From the NCBI RefSeq assembly GCF_047663525.1, contig NC_092590.1:50994501-51058500 (forward strand): a DNA stretch of 64,000 nucleotides, in the 5' to 3' direction. This document shows, piece after piece, positions 1 through 13,000 of the stretch. Numbering within the stretch: the first letter of the stretch is position 1; each line of letters starts with the position of its first letter. Position numbers and translations under genes: made by a program. Under the pieces are notes generated by a model, which worked only from the letters and a program-made list of their open reading frames with translations, did no database searches and was not told the DNA's origin. This DNA is from Anas platyrhynchos (lineage: Eukaryota > Chordata > Aves > Anseriformes > Anatidae).

Positions 1-3000
1 ATGCAAGGCATAACTGACACATGTTATATCTTAAGTTTTTATGCCAAGGAAAGCATATTTATGAAGCAGCTGTCAAGGTACTAAGAGTTAATATTGTAGT
101 TCAACTACACTTTGCATGAGGTTTAAAAAAAGACTGTGAATACTGGACTTCCTCTACTAAATCTCTTACTAGTGTAAGTATTTTCTCAAACATTGCAAAA
201 AGCAATAAATACTGTTCTAGAAATTAATGAACCTCAAAAGATAGAGCAACTTAGTTTAGATTGGAGCTTACTGTCAAAGATTAGCTGATGTATCGAGCTC
301 CCACTTAGCGCCTGCCTGAAATGAATCTTGCTGTGATACGTCACCAGTATATTAAAAAGTAGCTCTTGCACAAATGCTCCCCCTTGACCTTTCCTAAGCC
401 CTGCTTATCCCTGGAGCATGTTCCTGATGACAAGGTTGAGCAGCTGAACAAATTATGCATCTATTTTTCCATTTAAATTGAAAGGTTTTCAAAGAAATAA
501 TCAAATAGTAAGGCAACCTGCACTTGCAGAGCATGTTTTTCTGAAATATGTGGGATAAAATCCTGACTCTATCAGTGTCAAAGGCAGGGCTGCCTTGACA
601 AAAAAAATAATAATAAAAATAGCAGGGACAACGGCAGATCGGCAGATTCCAAGAAATGAGAGCAAGCAGCCTCTTAACTTTGTTGTGATATCAATGAAAA
701 AGATATATTTTCCACATCTGTATATTGTCTTTGTGAAGTCCTAGTTCCTTTGGAGTAATTCTGAATAAATTGGGTAATCACGCTTTGAGGGAGACAAAAA
801 CTCCCAGATGGGAGCAGGAGTGGTAACTGGGCTTACTTTTGCCTTTCTTTCTTTCATCATGTGTGATTTTAATCCAAGAAAATTACCAATCAGGCTTCCA
901 AAGGGAAAATTAAAAACATTAATTGGTAATAGTGCATTGCTCAGAGTGAACATTAGAGATGATTAATGGTGGAAAAATGCTCTTGTATTCGTTCTAACTA
1001 CAGTGACTTGTGCCTCTCATCTTCATTTGATGTTATAAATTAAATCAAATAAGGATCTAAGATCCACAAAACCTTCTGGCAAAAGGCAAAAGGGAATGGG
1101 AGAAAAAACAGGCAAACCAGAGCTCCAACTTAGCCCCATCAGCCCCCTACAGTTTACACAGTAGTACAAGAAATGCAAAGCTAAAAGCACAGAATGCTGA
1201 AAGGAAAGCACTACAGTGAGTCAAGGACGGCACAAGCAGTGAGCACGGGTATGCTGTTAAGCCAGACTCAGCAGCAGGCATCAGCCTGGCTCCTTGAAGA
1301 GTATGGTCACTTAGGCCAAAGGCAGCAACAACAGAAATGGCCACATTAGCTAACCTCTTTCTTGAATGACGATCACACTGGGTAAGCAAATCCTAGTGAT
1401 TACATCTGGTTTAGATCAACAATAAGAAACAAAGGAATACCCTGGTGTATCTAATGGGATGTGCATGAGAGGGCATAATCCATTCCAGAAGCCTTACGGC
1501 TGCTTACGTAAGTTTTCAATAAAAAGTAAGTGTCACGCCACACTGCAGTGTGATTTTTGAGAAGGCATAATTTCACTCAGACAGCAAAATAAAGGTGAAT
1601 CAGCAAATAGTTCCTGAGCAGCCCTATACAGTCTAATCCTGCACTGTGATTAAGGGATGATAAAAAGAAGTATTTACATAAACAAGACAGCACATTGGGC
1701 TAAAGGATAAGCAAATATTAGAAAATTCCCAAATGATCTAGGACTCTAGAGATGGATAGGGGCACGTTTCTCCAAAGTCGCTGTATAAAGAAACACCATC
1801 TCCTGAAGATGCTCAGATACAAGAGGAAAAATATTACAGAATGTCTAGAAACAGCACCTCCCTAAATGAGGGCAAGCACAAAGGGATCCAGAAAGGAAGC
1901 TATAACATTTAATGAACAAAACAAATAGAAGAACAAGATAATCCCCATAGTACTACAGATGGTTACAGCTAAAGGTTTTATTCAGCAAGTGACCTGCCAT
2001 ACCAGAAACACGGTTAAAAAAACAGGTACATTGCAGTCAGCTTGTGTAAGCACCCAACAGAAGCTCAAAATTTACACTGCATTTCAGTCATCAGGGGTGT
2101 TCTGTAAGAAATATGTCTCTTGGGAAAATATAACTTTGATGACAAAACAAAATTGATTATAGAGCTGTGAGAGAAGAATCTTTCCAAAGGAAAACAAAAG
2201 TGCCAACACTACCAAGCCAAAGCAGATAATGAAACTATCCATCAAATCTGAGATTAGAAATATGAATGTTCTCCAGTTGACTACAATATATCCTAAAAGA
2301 TTCGTACATTCTGTGGCTGCTTTACCAGGATGTTGAACAATCAACATGCTAAGCCCTAGTACAAGGAGAGTATCAGCAGAGATTGCTTTTAGACCAGGAT
2401 TGAGGTTTCCAAAATTACTCTTAGGTTTGTGGGCACTAGAGGAAGAATTAAAGCAACACCTTTTGTGCAATCATCATGAAGCAATGGCTCTGTCCTCTAC
2501 TGCTAGAATAAGAACTCGCCATGTGAACCAAACATACTAAGTTTCCTTAAGGGGCAAAGTAAATTTTGTATGTAAGCATGGTAGTAGTCACAACAGTAAA
2601 TTGTAAGATTTGGGACTGTGTTGAAGCAAAGCTAGCTAGGCTTTCTGAAACATCACGCAGTGCCTACATATTATGCTAGTTCTGAACTTACTTTAAAAAA
2701 AAAAGAGTACAATATGTGCTGATCCCTCACACTACAAGCATATTCCTTATCAACGCTCTTAAAAGACAGCAGCACTGAGCACAAATAGAAAAAGCAGTTA
2801 AAGTACACTCCGTGTTTCAGGCAGTTTCTGGTAGGCACTGAATTTCATAGAGATTGACCTCAGACTACCAGTCACTCTCCCACATTCAAAATCCTAGGCA
2901 ACTCATGACATGAGAAAGCCCGTATTCACAACAGATGAGGTTTCAGCTCTCAGTTGTTTATTTGTCTGAAAAGAACCTCACCACGGCTGATAAACTCTCC

Positions 3001-4189
3001 ACCTCCGACTGCAGACACTTTGCAAGAAATAGAGTAAGAAAGAATTGTTCCTGGAAGACATGATATGCATTACTTACGTTAATCTCACACAACAGGAAAA
3101 CACAATTTAAAAAAAGAAAATAAAAAAACAAGGGGGGTAGGCAAGGAGAGAGCAAATGTGAGCCAAGTCTTAAACAACTGAAAAAAAAAGGCACGACAAA
3201 GATAAGGACAACAATAAAGGACTTTCAGAACCAGTTCTGGAAATATATGGGCCAATTCACTGGCCAAATTATAAATTGCAAGGAGGGATTTAAACACTGT
3301 TAGTGGCCTAGGCTAAACAAAAAAACAGTAAGAAAGAATTAGGAAGTGTAATGACTTTGTCCTCAGAGGAGTCAGTGAAATGGAATTGTTGGCATTCTCT
3401 CAGGCCATGGCAAGAAGTCAAGATTGATTTTCTATCTATCTTGACTATCACACTGAATTTTGATCATAATTTATATTTTAAGACTAAAAATAAATAAAAA
3501 TTGAAAGGTACAGCAATCAGGCTGTTCAACACTATAGTAAGGTACTAATAATGAATGTTTTTTTTCTAGTCTTAGGTCTCAAGAGCACTAAGGTTCTGTG
3601 AATGTTCCTTAATTTTCCTCTTAGGCCTCTGATTTTACATGTCACATCTAATCAACTTCTCTGAGTATACTCAGTAGATAAAGACAATAAAAGGCAACAG
3701 GATTATCTATACATTCTCATATTCTCATTTTGCCCTGTTGCCACTCTACCTAGGTACTGACTTCTTCACTCCTAAAAAGAGAAGGAAAATGGACATTTGA
3801 GGGAAAGATAGAAAATAATACAGAGTAGCAGTAATGACTTTGTCATCCTTGATTAACAAGCAAATGAGAATTATCTATTAGAACAGACATTGCTTTGAGG
3901 TATCCTCAGACAGATTTTCAATTCCTCTCTCTCCCATGATTAGCTTGGTAGGCAACATCTCGCCTGCCCACACGGAACCACCAGCATGTCCTCCAGACCC
4001 ACTCCTGGTAAGCAGATATCCCGCTAAAGAGAAATGGCCTCCCACATTCCTGTTGGTCTATCCACAATCCTGAAAAGTAGATGATTTTGACTGACAAAGT
4101 TTTAGGCAGTCTACACAAACTTTTGGAAGGCCATTGGTTTTGTGTCCATCTTCAGCACTTCATTATTCTTTCATCAAAAGAATAAATAA
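1..4189. other. Intergenic, no supported gene
   Basis: AT-rich with dispersed stops in all frames. The only frame that caught my eye is a 128-codon minus-strand one at 2084-2470, with hydrophobic stretches but no recognised family. Confidence 0.55.
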
Positions 4190-5170
4190 ATAGGCATTAA
4201 CCAGGAACGTGTAACATCAGCATGAATTTATGAAGGTGAAGTGATGCTTAACCAATCTGACACACTTCTACAGTGAGGTGACTACCTTGCTGGATGAGGG
4301 GAGAGCAGTTGATGCTGTTTACCTCGGCTTTAGTACAGCTCACCCTGTAACATCCTCATAGACAAGCTGACAAAGTAGAGATTACATAATTACACAGTGA
4401 GATGGGCTGAAAATTGATGGAAAGGCCAGGCGTGGAGGGTTGTGATCACCAGTACTAAGGCCAATTGGAGGCAAGTCACTAGTGGTGTAACCCGGGTGTT
4501 GATACTGGTGCTGATTCTGTTTAACATCTTCATTAATGACCTAGATGATGTGATAAGAGTGCAGCCCAACAAGTTCGCAGATAAATCAAACTGGAAGGAG
4601 TGGCTGATATACTTGGTTGTGCTGTCATTCAGAGGGACCTCAACAAGGGGAAAAGCAAAGCCATGAACCTGGAGAGGAATAACTCCATACACAAGTAAAC
4701 ACTGGGGGCCAAGCAGATGGAAGGTGGTTCTGCAGAGAAGGCCCTTGGGGTCCCAGTGGTCAAGAAGCTGACCGTCAACCAGCAATGTGCTCTTGTGGCA
4801 AAGAAGGTTGGCTTCATCCTGGGCTGCGTTAAGAGGAGCATTGTCCACAGGTCAAGAGAGGCGATCCGTCCCCTCCTCTCATAACTAGTGAGGTCACACC
4901 TGCAGTACTGTATCCAGTTCAGGGCTCCCCAGTACAAGGCAGGCATCAGTGTAACGTAGTGAGCCCAGCACAAGGCAACAAGGGTGAATAAGGGATTGGA
5001 GCATCTCTCGTATGAGGAGAGGCTGGGAGAGCTGGGACTCTCAGCCTGGAGAAGACTCGGGGGGATCTCATCAATGGATTTACAAATACCTGATGAGAGG
5101 GAACAAAGATGAAGGATATCTTGATACCCATTAAGACCAGGAATAGTTTTTGCAAGTGAAAGGCAGTACA
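4190..5170 (+). repeat. CR1 LINE fragment (reverse transcriptase region), decayed
   Basis: The plus strand reads as a CR1 pol remnant broken by stops and frameshifts. About 4215-4340 resembles the CLTNL...DEGRAVD..YL.FS segment, 4495-4550 resembles LFNIFINDLD, and 4660-5080 resembles the usual CR1 tail (VTSEVTPAVLYPVQG-like, SYEERLGELGL). An old, inactive copy. Confidence 0.85.
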
Positions 5171-8119
5171 AGCCCTAGTACAAGGGAGATCAGTTGCCAA
5201 AACAGACACTTTTCAACCTGCATATTTGACATACAAATGTAAATGAAAAAGTGAGCTTGATGAGCCAAAGAATGTTAATTCTTTACATGTATTCAGATAA
5301 ACCCTAGAGCTATTGTCCCTGCTTATACAAAAAGGAGACGGGTAAGGACACACTTTGTGGAGTTCTATTACAGTCCTCACGGTGGATGATTATATAAGTT
5401 GTATACTGCACTACTGCATTTTTAATAGGGAACAGACTGTCACCACCATCTTTTTAGGCAGCAGATTACAATCCCCAGGCAAGATACAATCTGCTGTTCC
5501 CACCAAGTTACTGCAGGCATTGTGGAGCAATCTGACTTGGAAACTGCTGCCTAGTGCCTAGAGGAAGGTAATTCTTTCAGCTTGCTTTACAGGTCTGATA
5601 GGAACGGTGCTGAACCTTGGGAGGAGCCAGAACCCACTAATTTACAGATTTGTGTTATCTTGCCTCTTCTCTTTATGATTATGCCTTGTCAGCAAGGCAG
5701 CAGAGTTTGAAATCATATCCAGCTTCTTTTCCAAGCCTTTGAGAACTGTGACTTTGATACTCTGGGTTTTGGCAAGGCTGAAAAACAGACAAATGCTGAC
5801 AAATGCTTGATATCTTAACTCCAAAATGTTATCTCTGCATAATCTAGAGAATGACTTTATGAAAGGCTAGCTATAAAATGACTTTATAAAATGACTTTAT
5901 GAAAGGCTAGTTGTATGTTATGCAACTCTCACCCTATACTTAACAGAATTTAAGGAATTTTGCAGGCAGTAAGGAGGTACAAACTAACTGAGGCTTACCT
6001 GTACAAGCAGGCTTTACAGCTAAGCAGCCGATGTACTACAAGCCCATACCCTAGATTCTCACTTAATAATTACACAAATACTTGCTGCCAGAATATTGCA
6101 ATACCTGTCTGATCATTTGTCATCTGCTGTTTTACCAATGATGATGACAAAGTTATCCAACAACCATCATTAGTTGTGGATGTTTAGGTGTAGGTCAATT
6201 TCAAACAGTCAGAAGGGATTTCACAATTAATGTACTTAGAGATGTAAATCAATCCTGACACTTCAAAAATTCAAAATGATGCACGTAGGAAAAATTGCGT
6301 GCACGCACATTGTATGCACAGGCAATGAGGTACTCTCTTTTTACATAAAAATAGAACTGAAAAACTGAAGATTACATAAGCGGATTAGAGAAACTATAGA
6401 TTCTTCTCCCATCTGCTTTGTTAGCAGATTCTACAGTGCCTTGATGTTACAGTAATAATTCAGAATGACTCTGTTTAGCCTAATTACCTTCTCTTGCAAG
6501 GACAAATCTTTGTGAACTATCCCTACGCAGGCCAGAACAGAGCAAAGCACCACTACAGGAAAGTATCAAGATAAGGGAAGGATGATTTAATACAAGCTTT
6601 AATACAAGAGTCTGGCAGGAACTTCCAGTGTCTGGAGCTGCATTTTTCACTTCCAGCGTGACACAGAACACACTGCCCTGGTTCTGAAACACCCATTTAA
6701 CTTGTGTTACGGAGCGCCAATATCAGAACAAGCTGTCAACCACAGCTGTAAAACCACTGTATTTAAAAAGTCATGTAATATGAATTCCACCTTGACTTCA
6801 GAGTTGCAAAATACAAGAAGTCTTATTTCATCCTTACAAGGCAACGAAGTATTTTAGGTCATGACATTTCTCTACGTACATAGCACATGCTAAAAGGAAC
6901 TATATGGGACCTAACTTAGGCACAAAGTGCTCTGCAACAACATGCTATGCCGCAATCCATAATGTGGCCTATTAAGAAATCTGTTATAAGGCAAAAACAC
7001 GTATTGTAGAATGGTGACCAGGAAGGTTAAGAAACACGGAGAGACAGATTTTTTTCATAATTACTTTAACTTGAAAAGGTGCAAAGATATCATCAGAGAA
7101 AAAAAAATGATTACTGTACCAGTAATTCCCCCACGTTTTTTACTCCAAGTTCATTCTGTTTTAGTCCTGACACAAAGAAAGAGGTAGTAAAAAAAATCAT
7201 GAGGAGGAAATCAACAGCTGCAACAGCCCCTAAGCCAACATAGCTGGGTGGTAGGGAAGGGGAATAGCAGCACAAGACAGACAGTGACAGCAAGATTTTA
7301 AGTACGCTATTCAGGAATATAATGTCATTTTACTTTCTGATTTTTTTTTTTACACTTAGCTTTGCTTTCAAACCAATTTCTGTAGATTCATTATTAAGAA
7401 ACTCTGTGCAACATGGAATTTAAATCATAAGCCCTCTGGCCTTCCAAATACAGGTAAGATAAGATGCTGTCATGGAGTAATTCTTCACTATACCTAACTG
7501 TCATTACATTTAGTGCTACATACGTAATCTGCAAAGGAATGTTTATGAGTTGAACAGAAACAGAGGTAGGTTTGGCAAAGGTAGAATTTAATTAGAAGTC
7601 AAGCTTTGAAGGGAATATAAATTCTCCTTGCCGTTACTAGATCACCAAGTAAAAGGCATGTCTGCTATGCCGGGAAGTGGTGGGAGCTGGGGGCATTATA
7701 GCCCACTTAGCCACTCTGGTTTATCTGTACACAGATCAAGAAAGTTACATTATAATGCACAATGATCTCTCAACATATACTGAAGTTTACTTCTGACAGG
7801 GTGAATTAAACCTCTTGAGCACCTCTGCTGCCACAGCTGGAGCACTTCAGATCATGAACTGTTTTATTTCAAGCTAATTTAGGTACTATACACTACATTG
7901 CCTTCTGGCATACTTTATAAAGCAGATAATAATAACAGTCATACACCCTCAGCCTATGCACAGCACTTAGTGAAAATGTCAGCAGTTAGTTACTATAGAT
8001 ACAGAAAGCAAACTCTTTCACATGTGAAAAGTGTTCAAGTCGCAGCCCACAGCAGTAAAGCTGTAATGTGGTTTACCTACAGGATACTTTACTGGCGTGA
8101 TTAAACAGTGCAAATCACA
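5171..8119. other. Intergenic, no supported gene
   Basis: AT-rich unique DNA. It has the small duplication at 5850-5910 and a GTGCAC-centred palindrome near 6297-6308 (gcgtgcacgc). Confidence 0.55.
5850..5910. repeat. Short tandem duplication
   Basis: A 21-bp unit, AATGACTTTATGAAAGGCTAG up to its last base, occurs identically at 5850-5870 and 5890-5910, with a partial third copy between (about 5876-5890). A local duplication with a 40-bp period. Confidence 0.85.
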
Positions 8120-8325
8120 CTCAGCATTAGCACAGGTTCATCTAACACAGAATCATGCTCATGTCCAAGACTGCCCCAACCCAGGTGCAGCACCTTGCAC
8201 TTAGACTTGCTGAACCTCTTTAAGTTCACATGGGCCCACTTCTGAAGCTTGGCCAGGTCCCTTTGGACGGCATTCCTTCCTTCTGCACCACTCAGCTGGG
8301 TGTCACCTGCAGACTTGCTGACCAA
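8120..8325 (-). repeat. CR1 LINE fragment, decayed
   Basis: The minus strand encodes [20 protein letters not shown] and [20 protein letters not shown], the conserved C-terminal reverse-transcriptase segment of CR1. About 200 bp remain. Confidence 0.85.
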
Positions 8326-10003
8326 AACATAATCTCACAGCAGAACCACTGCATAGCATTCCTTCAGAGTATCTGATGTATGTCAGTGTCATATGAACAC
8401 TAGTAATTTATCACAACTAAACATATGCCCAACATCCCTTCCTGTCCCTCTGTTGGTGACTGATTCAAACGAAGGCCATATAGTGGAGCTGAATGCCATA
8501 TGACAGCTCTTTAGGTCACTTCTTTGCAAAAGGCAGCTCTATGTTTGGCCACTACATGAGGGAATGCCTGGAAAGGACTTCTGTTACGGTTCTACAGGAC
8601 CTTTTAGGACTTTATAATGTGTTTTTACATCACGTCCACTCTGTATCACCCGAGAAAGGATTTCACAGGCACTATCATAAAATATAAAGCTGTCTTTACA
8701 GCTCTTTATAACGTCTTGTGGGTTTGTACCTAATTTCCCTCCACTGTTCTTCTAATAAGGGAAACATGTGTCTTGGAAACTCTGCCAAAGCACATTTCTT
8801 TAGAAAGAGCCCAAAGTAATTTATAGTGTATGCAAAACATGTTGAATGTTTCTTATGCCAAGGCAAGATAGTTTTACTTAAAGGATGTGACAATTGCTTA
8901 ACTTCACAAGCATCAGTACAGGTCAACTGAATAGCAAAGACATTTTAGGTTTGTAGTATTTAACTCTCCAGGTATGAACACAGTCAGCAGACCCAGATTT
9001 AAACATTTTAACTTAAACATAGCTACTTATAATTCCGCACATTTCACTACTTATTTTCCACACTTTTACTACTTATAATTCCACACATACCAAACAGGTC
9101 ATCCAAATGAAAACTCCTATTACTCTTCGCTAATTATTAAGTTTCCAAGTGACCACAGTATTTCACCATAAAAAAACAGTACTAATGAATTCTCTCAGGT
9201 TAAAATATGTTTTATATGTGGCAGTATATCACTTTATTGTCATTTAGATTTTTTTTCTAAATTACGCAGTAACTCCTGATATTTCATACATCATTCTCTC
9301 TTTCGAACTTTACAGAGCTTCTTCAGAAATAGTTTTGTGATTGTATTTGTTGTCTGTTGAAGACATTGTCCAGTTTTTAATAGATGGACTGAGACAGCGT
9401 TGACAACATGACATCTGAAATTAGCAAAGAATTTTAAATCTGAACTACATTATGAAAGAAATGGGAGTTGCAGATATAGGAAGTATGGATAAGCTGGGCA
9501 AATAATTAATAATTAAACAGGAGAATAATGAATTTGTCCTCAGGGACTCAGACTATTTAGCTGTCAGTGAAACTTATGGTACTAACGGAGACATCACTAC
9601 CAATGAAATTATCTGATCATTTTTGATTAATCAGACAGAGCATCACTAAACTGCTGAAATAAAAAGTGAATAGTTCTTAAAATCGATATTAAAAAGTTAT
9701 GCCTGCTATGCGGTATGCCTGTCACACAGCATTCTAAGTGTTTTCTGTAATAGGCAGGAAAATTCAGTTTAATTTAGTAGGGTAGCATGCCCTGAGGGGA
9801 GCAAAAGTATTTTCAACAAAGAGAAAACAGCTGCAAAGACACTTATTTATAGAGGCATGTGAGAAACAGACTCATGTGCTCATGAAGTTAAGAAGGAATA
9901 ACATTCTTTCCTGATGAATTAACAAAGTTACCATGTATCAAGATTTAATTAATCTCAGTTTCATGATTTCTTATTTATGTATTTGTTTTGTTGTTGGTGG
10001 TGG

Positions 10004-10025
10004 TTTTTTTTTTTTTTTTTTTTTT
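10004..10025. repeat. Poly-T run (22 nt)
   Basis: Uninterrupted T run preceded by TTGTTGGTGGTGG. It could be a retroposed poly-A tail on the minus strand, but no body is recognisable. Confidence 0.9.
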
Positions 10026-13000
10026 ACTTCTGTATGTCAGCTTTCTCAGTTCTGTAACACAATTCAGGCTTGAGAAGCAGTCAGCTGCTTTTTACATTTC
10101 CAGGACAAGTAAACTAAGTTTCATTAACAAGGAGACTTTCTTCAGTGTAGCACTTTTCAATGAAAGGTTACAAAGGTTATCGTTAGAATAATCTAGGCTG
10201 TCAGAGGAATTAAAATCAACAAATTGCTTTTTTTTTTATTTATTTTTCTTATGTAAGTATGATGGCTGAGATCCAGTTCTCCAACTCTGAAAGCTACTCC
10301 GAGTCAACAAAGCAGTAGACAGGAGAAGTTGCAACAAACTACAAATATAAATTCTTATTGATGACTTTTCTGCCTCACAAGAAGGTTCTGATTTGAAATT
10401 TTTTTCACCAAAATTACTTCAGAAAATGACTTGTGAAACTAGAATATGAATGAAACATGCTTTTTCCTTTGACCTTTTTTGGACATCAAATATGTTGTCA
10501 GAAGGCAACTGACTAAGCAACTAGCAGGGTCAGAAATGTTTGCAGAGAGAACATTTAGAATTGTAGGCAGGAAAATAAGAATTCAGTAAAAATAAGATTA
10601 ATAATTCTTGGTCTCAAAAAACATTTATTTTCATATGTTTTTGGACTTTGGCTAAGGGATATTTCTCAAGGAAACTGCAACCCTCATACTGGTATATTTA
10701 AAACTCAGAAGTTGAACTTCAGCTGAGTGCCTTGCACTGGTACAGACGCTGAGCCTGAAAAGGGGCATCTGTCCCCCATGACTGTATAGCAGAGAGTTAC
10801 TGGATATGAACTCCCACTCATCTTCCAAGTTTAACAATGAATTCAAACCGACTCTTATGCAATCACTAAAAGCTCTTTTAGTCATGTTTTTTCAGCCATA
10901 TTTTAGTTATGCCACAGCATTGGTGAACACAAATCACTCGACAGGTAAATAAGGTGAGGTTTGTTGGACAAGTACTATTTCTGCAAGACCACCTGATGTA
11001 GCTGGGAAAAAAGAGCACACAATTATTTGTTCAGCTTTAGAATGGAAACAAACTTCAGGATTTGAACAAATTGTTCCCAGTTTATCTTACTTTGTTTTAT
11101 TTCATTTTATTATTTTTGTTTTAATTAGGTGATTTGAAAGAAAAAGAAGTTCCCCTTTGGCAAGGCAGAGCCATTGTCATTAATAGGGCAAAGAATGACA
11201 CAGAGACAGTACTGCTACTGGTAATATAGCTGTTCTTGGGAAAGACTGTGATGATGTCAAAATGATTAAAGATCTTAAAAAAATAATAAAATAATTATTA
11301 TGCATGGAATTCAAATGTCATCAGGGAAAAAAAAAGGAAAAAGATTACTGATTCCAAACAAAAACCAAAAACTACCAAGAGAAATAATTTTCTTGATAAT
11401 TCCAGATGAAAAAGTGATACACTAATACTAAAGAACTGTACAATAGTCAAGGCCTGAAACCACTCAGTAAATCATTCAACAGTTTGACAGATAGCATCAG
11501 GAAGTATTTGTAAAAAAGTTCCTCCACCCTAAGACACAGTCCGAGATAATAAAAAAGTCTGCAAGCTTTATTTGTTGTAAATATGATTAAATGTCAAATT
11601 GTTCAAACTTTTTATACATTTTAACTTTACAACTTGTAATCTTATTTTCTTACTTATTTTTCCCAGACTTCAATAGTAGATTGTATAGCCAACTAAAGGA
11701 CCAGGCATGTGAAGAAAAGTGTGCAGGAATGGACGTAAGTAATTCATGAGGTAATCTCTGATCCTCTACTCAATTAGCATCAGAGTGATATTTCTATTAG
11801 AATACTGTTTCAGAAAGCAGCATTCTTCATATGAAAAATTCTTGCTCTAACTTCCATGAGTTTTAATGAGTTTTTGGAAGAGATGTCTGTTGCAATGCCA
11901 AGAATTGAATCTCATGTAAAGATTTATTTTTTTTTGCCTCTCAAGGCATTGCACTGGAATACCGATTAGACATTGTTCTTCCTGTCCTAACAAGTCACAC
12001 TGTGGCAGGTTTTTTCCATCCAAGAGTGGGGGCAAAAAACCTCCTGTGCTTCACAAATTATTCACTAAGTATATTTGAGATGAAAGGTACATACAAAATG
12101 CAAGATGAATATACATCTCAAAGGAATAATAAAAAGAAGTGCAACTTCAAGAGAGTAACATCAAGAGTTTCCAGTATGTACTGATATGATACAAGCATAA
12201 CCAAAGTCCTAGCAATGTCTTCAAAGACTTAGGTCATACCAACACAAATCCAGAAAGTCCTTTTGCCCTATTGCTGAAAGATGTACAATGGGATTCTTTA
12301 CAGCAAATAATGTATGAGTTGAACAGGGAGATTTCTTATTTGAAGGAATGTGCCTCAGATATTTTGAGATACGGAGATTTATGATCCAAACATTATCAAA
12401 GTCAACAGAAATCTCCCTGGTCTTTTTATAAGAACCATTCTACCTATTATGTGATATAATTTAAATACATTTTGAAACAGATATTCTGCATGATAAATAT
12501 TACTTTTATTACTTTGTAAAGGCAGAATTGCTTAATGTTGCTCTTCCCAGTGTTATGAAGAGGGAATATGCTAATGCCATTTGATATCTTCTGGTTTTGA
12601 AAGCATTTAGTACTAACAAGTGCTGTGCTAAAGCAGCAAGCAACAGCAAAACAGCACAAAAATCAGGAAGGACACTTGCCAAATATCTCACTTTGTTTCC
12701 ACCGTGTACTCATCTTATAATGCAAACTGTGACTGCAGATATATTTTGTTGTCATAAACAACTTTCATTTAATTGACATGAAATTTTTTTCTGTGATTAT
12801 TCTCTTCCCACAGAGCTTCTCTGACAGCCATTGGTCTAGTACTAAAATTATTCCACTGAAACCACATTATCGAGGCATAAGCAAAAGGGCCAGAAAGTGT
12901 ACCTTTGCACAGAGGCTTTGGACTTCTGGATAATGCATTCTAGCTTTCTACAGCCCTTAGGGAAATTTGTGAATAGGCTTTTTTTTTTTTATATGGGAAG

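Noticed and set aside
4390..5171. Long minus-strand frames over 4390-4848 and 4629-5171
   Set aside because: They are antisense to the decayed plus-strand CR1 copy, and show no family resemblance.
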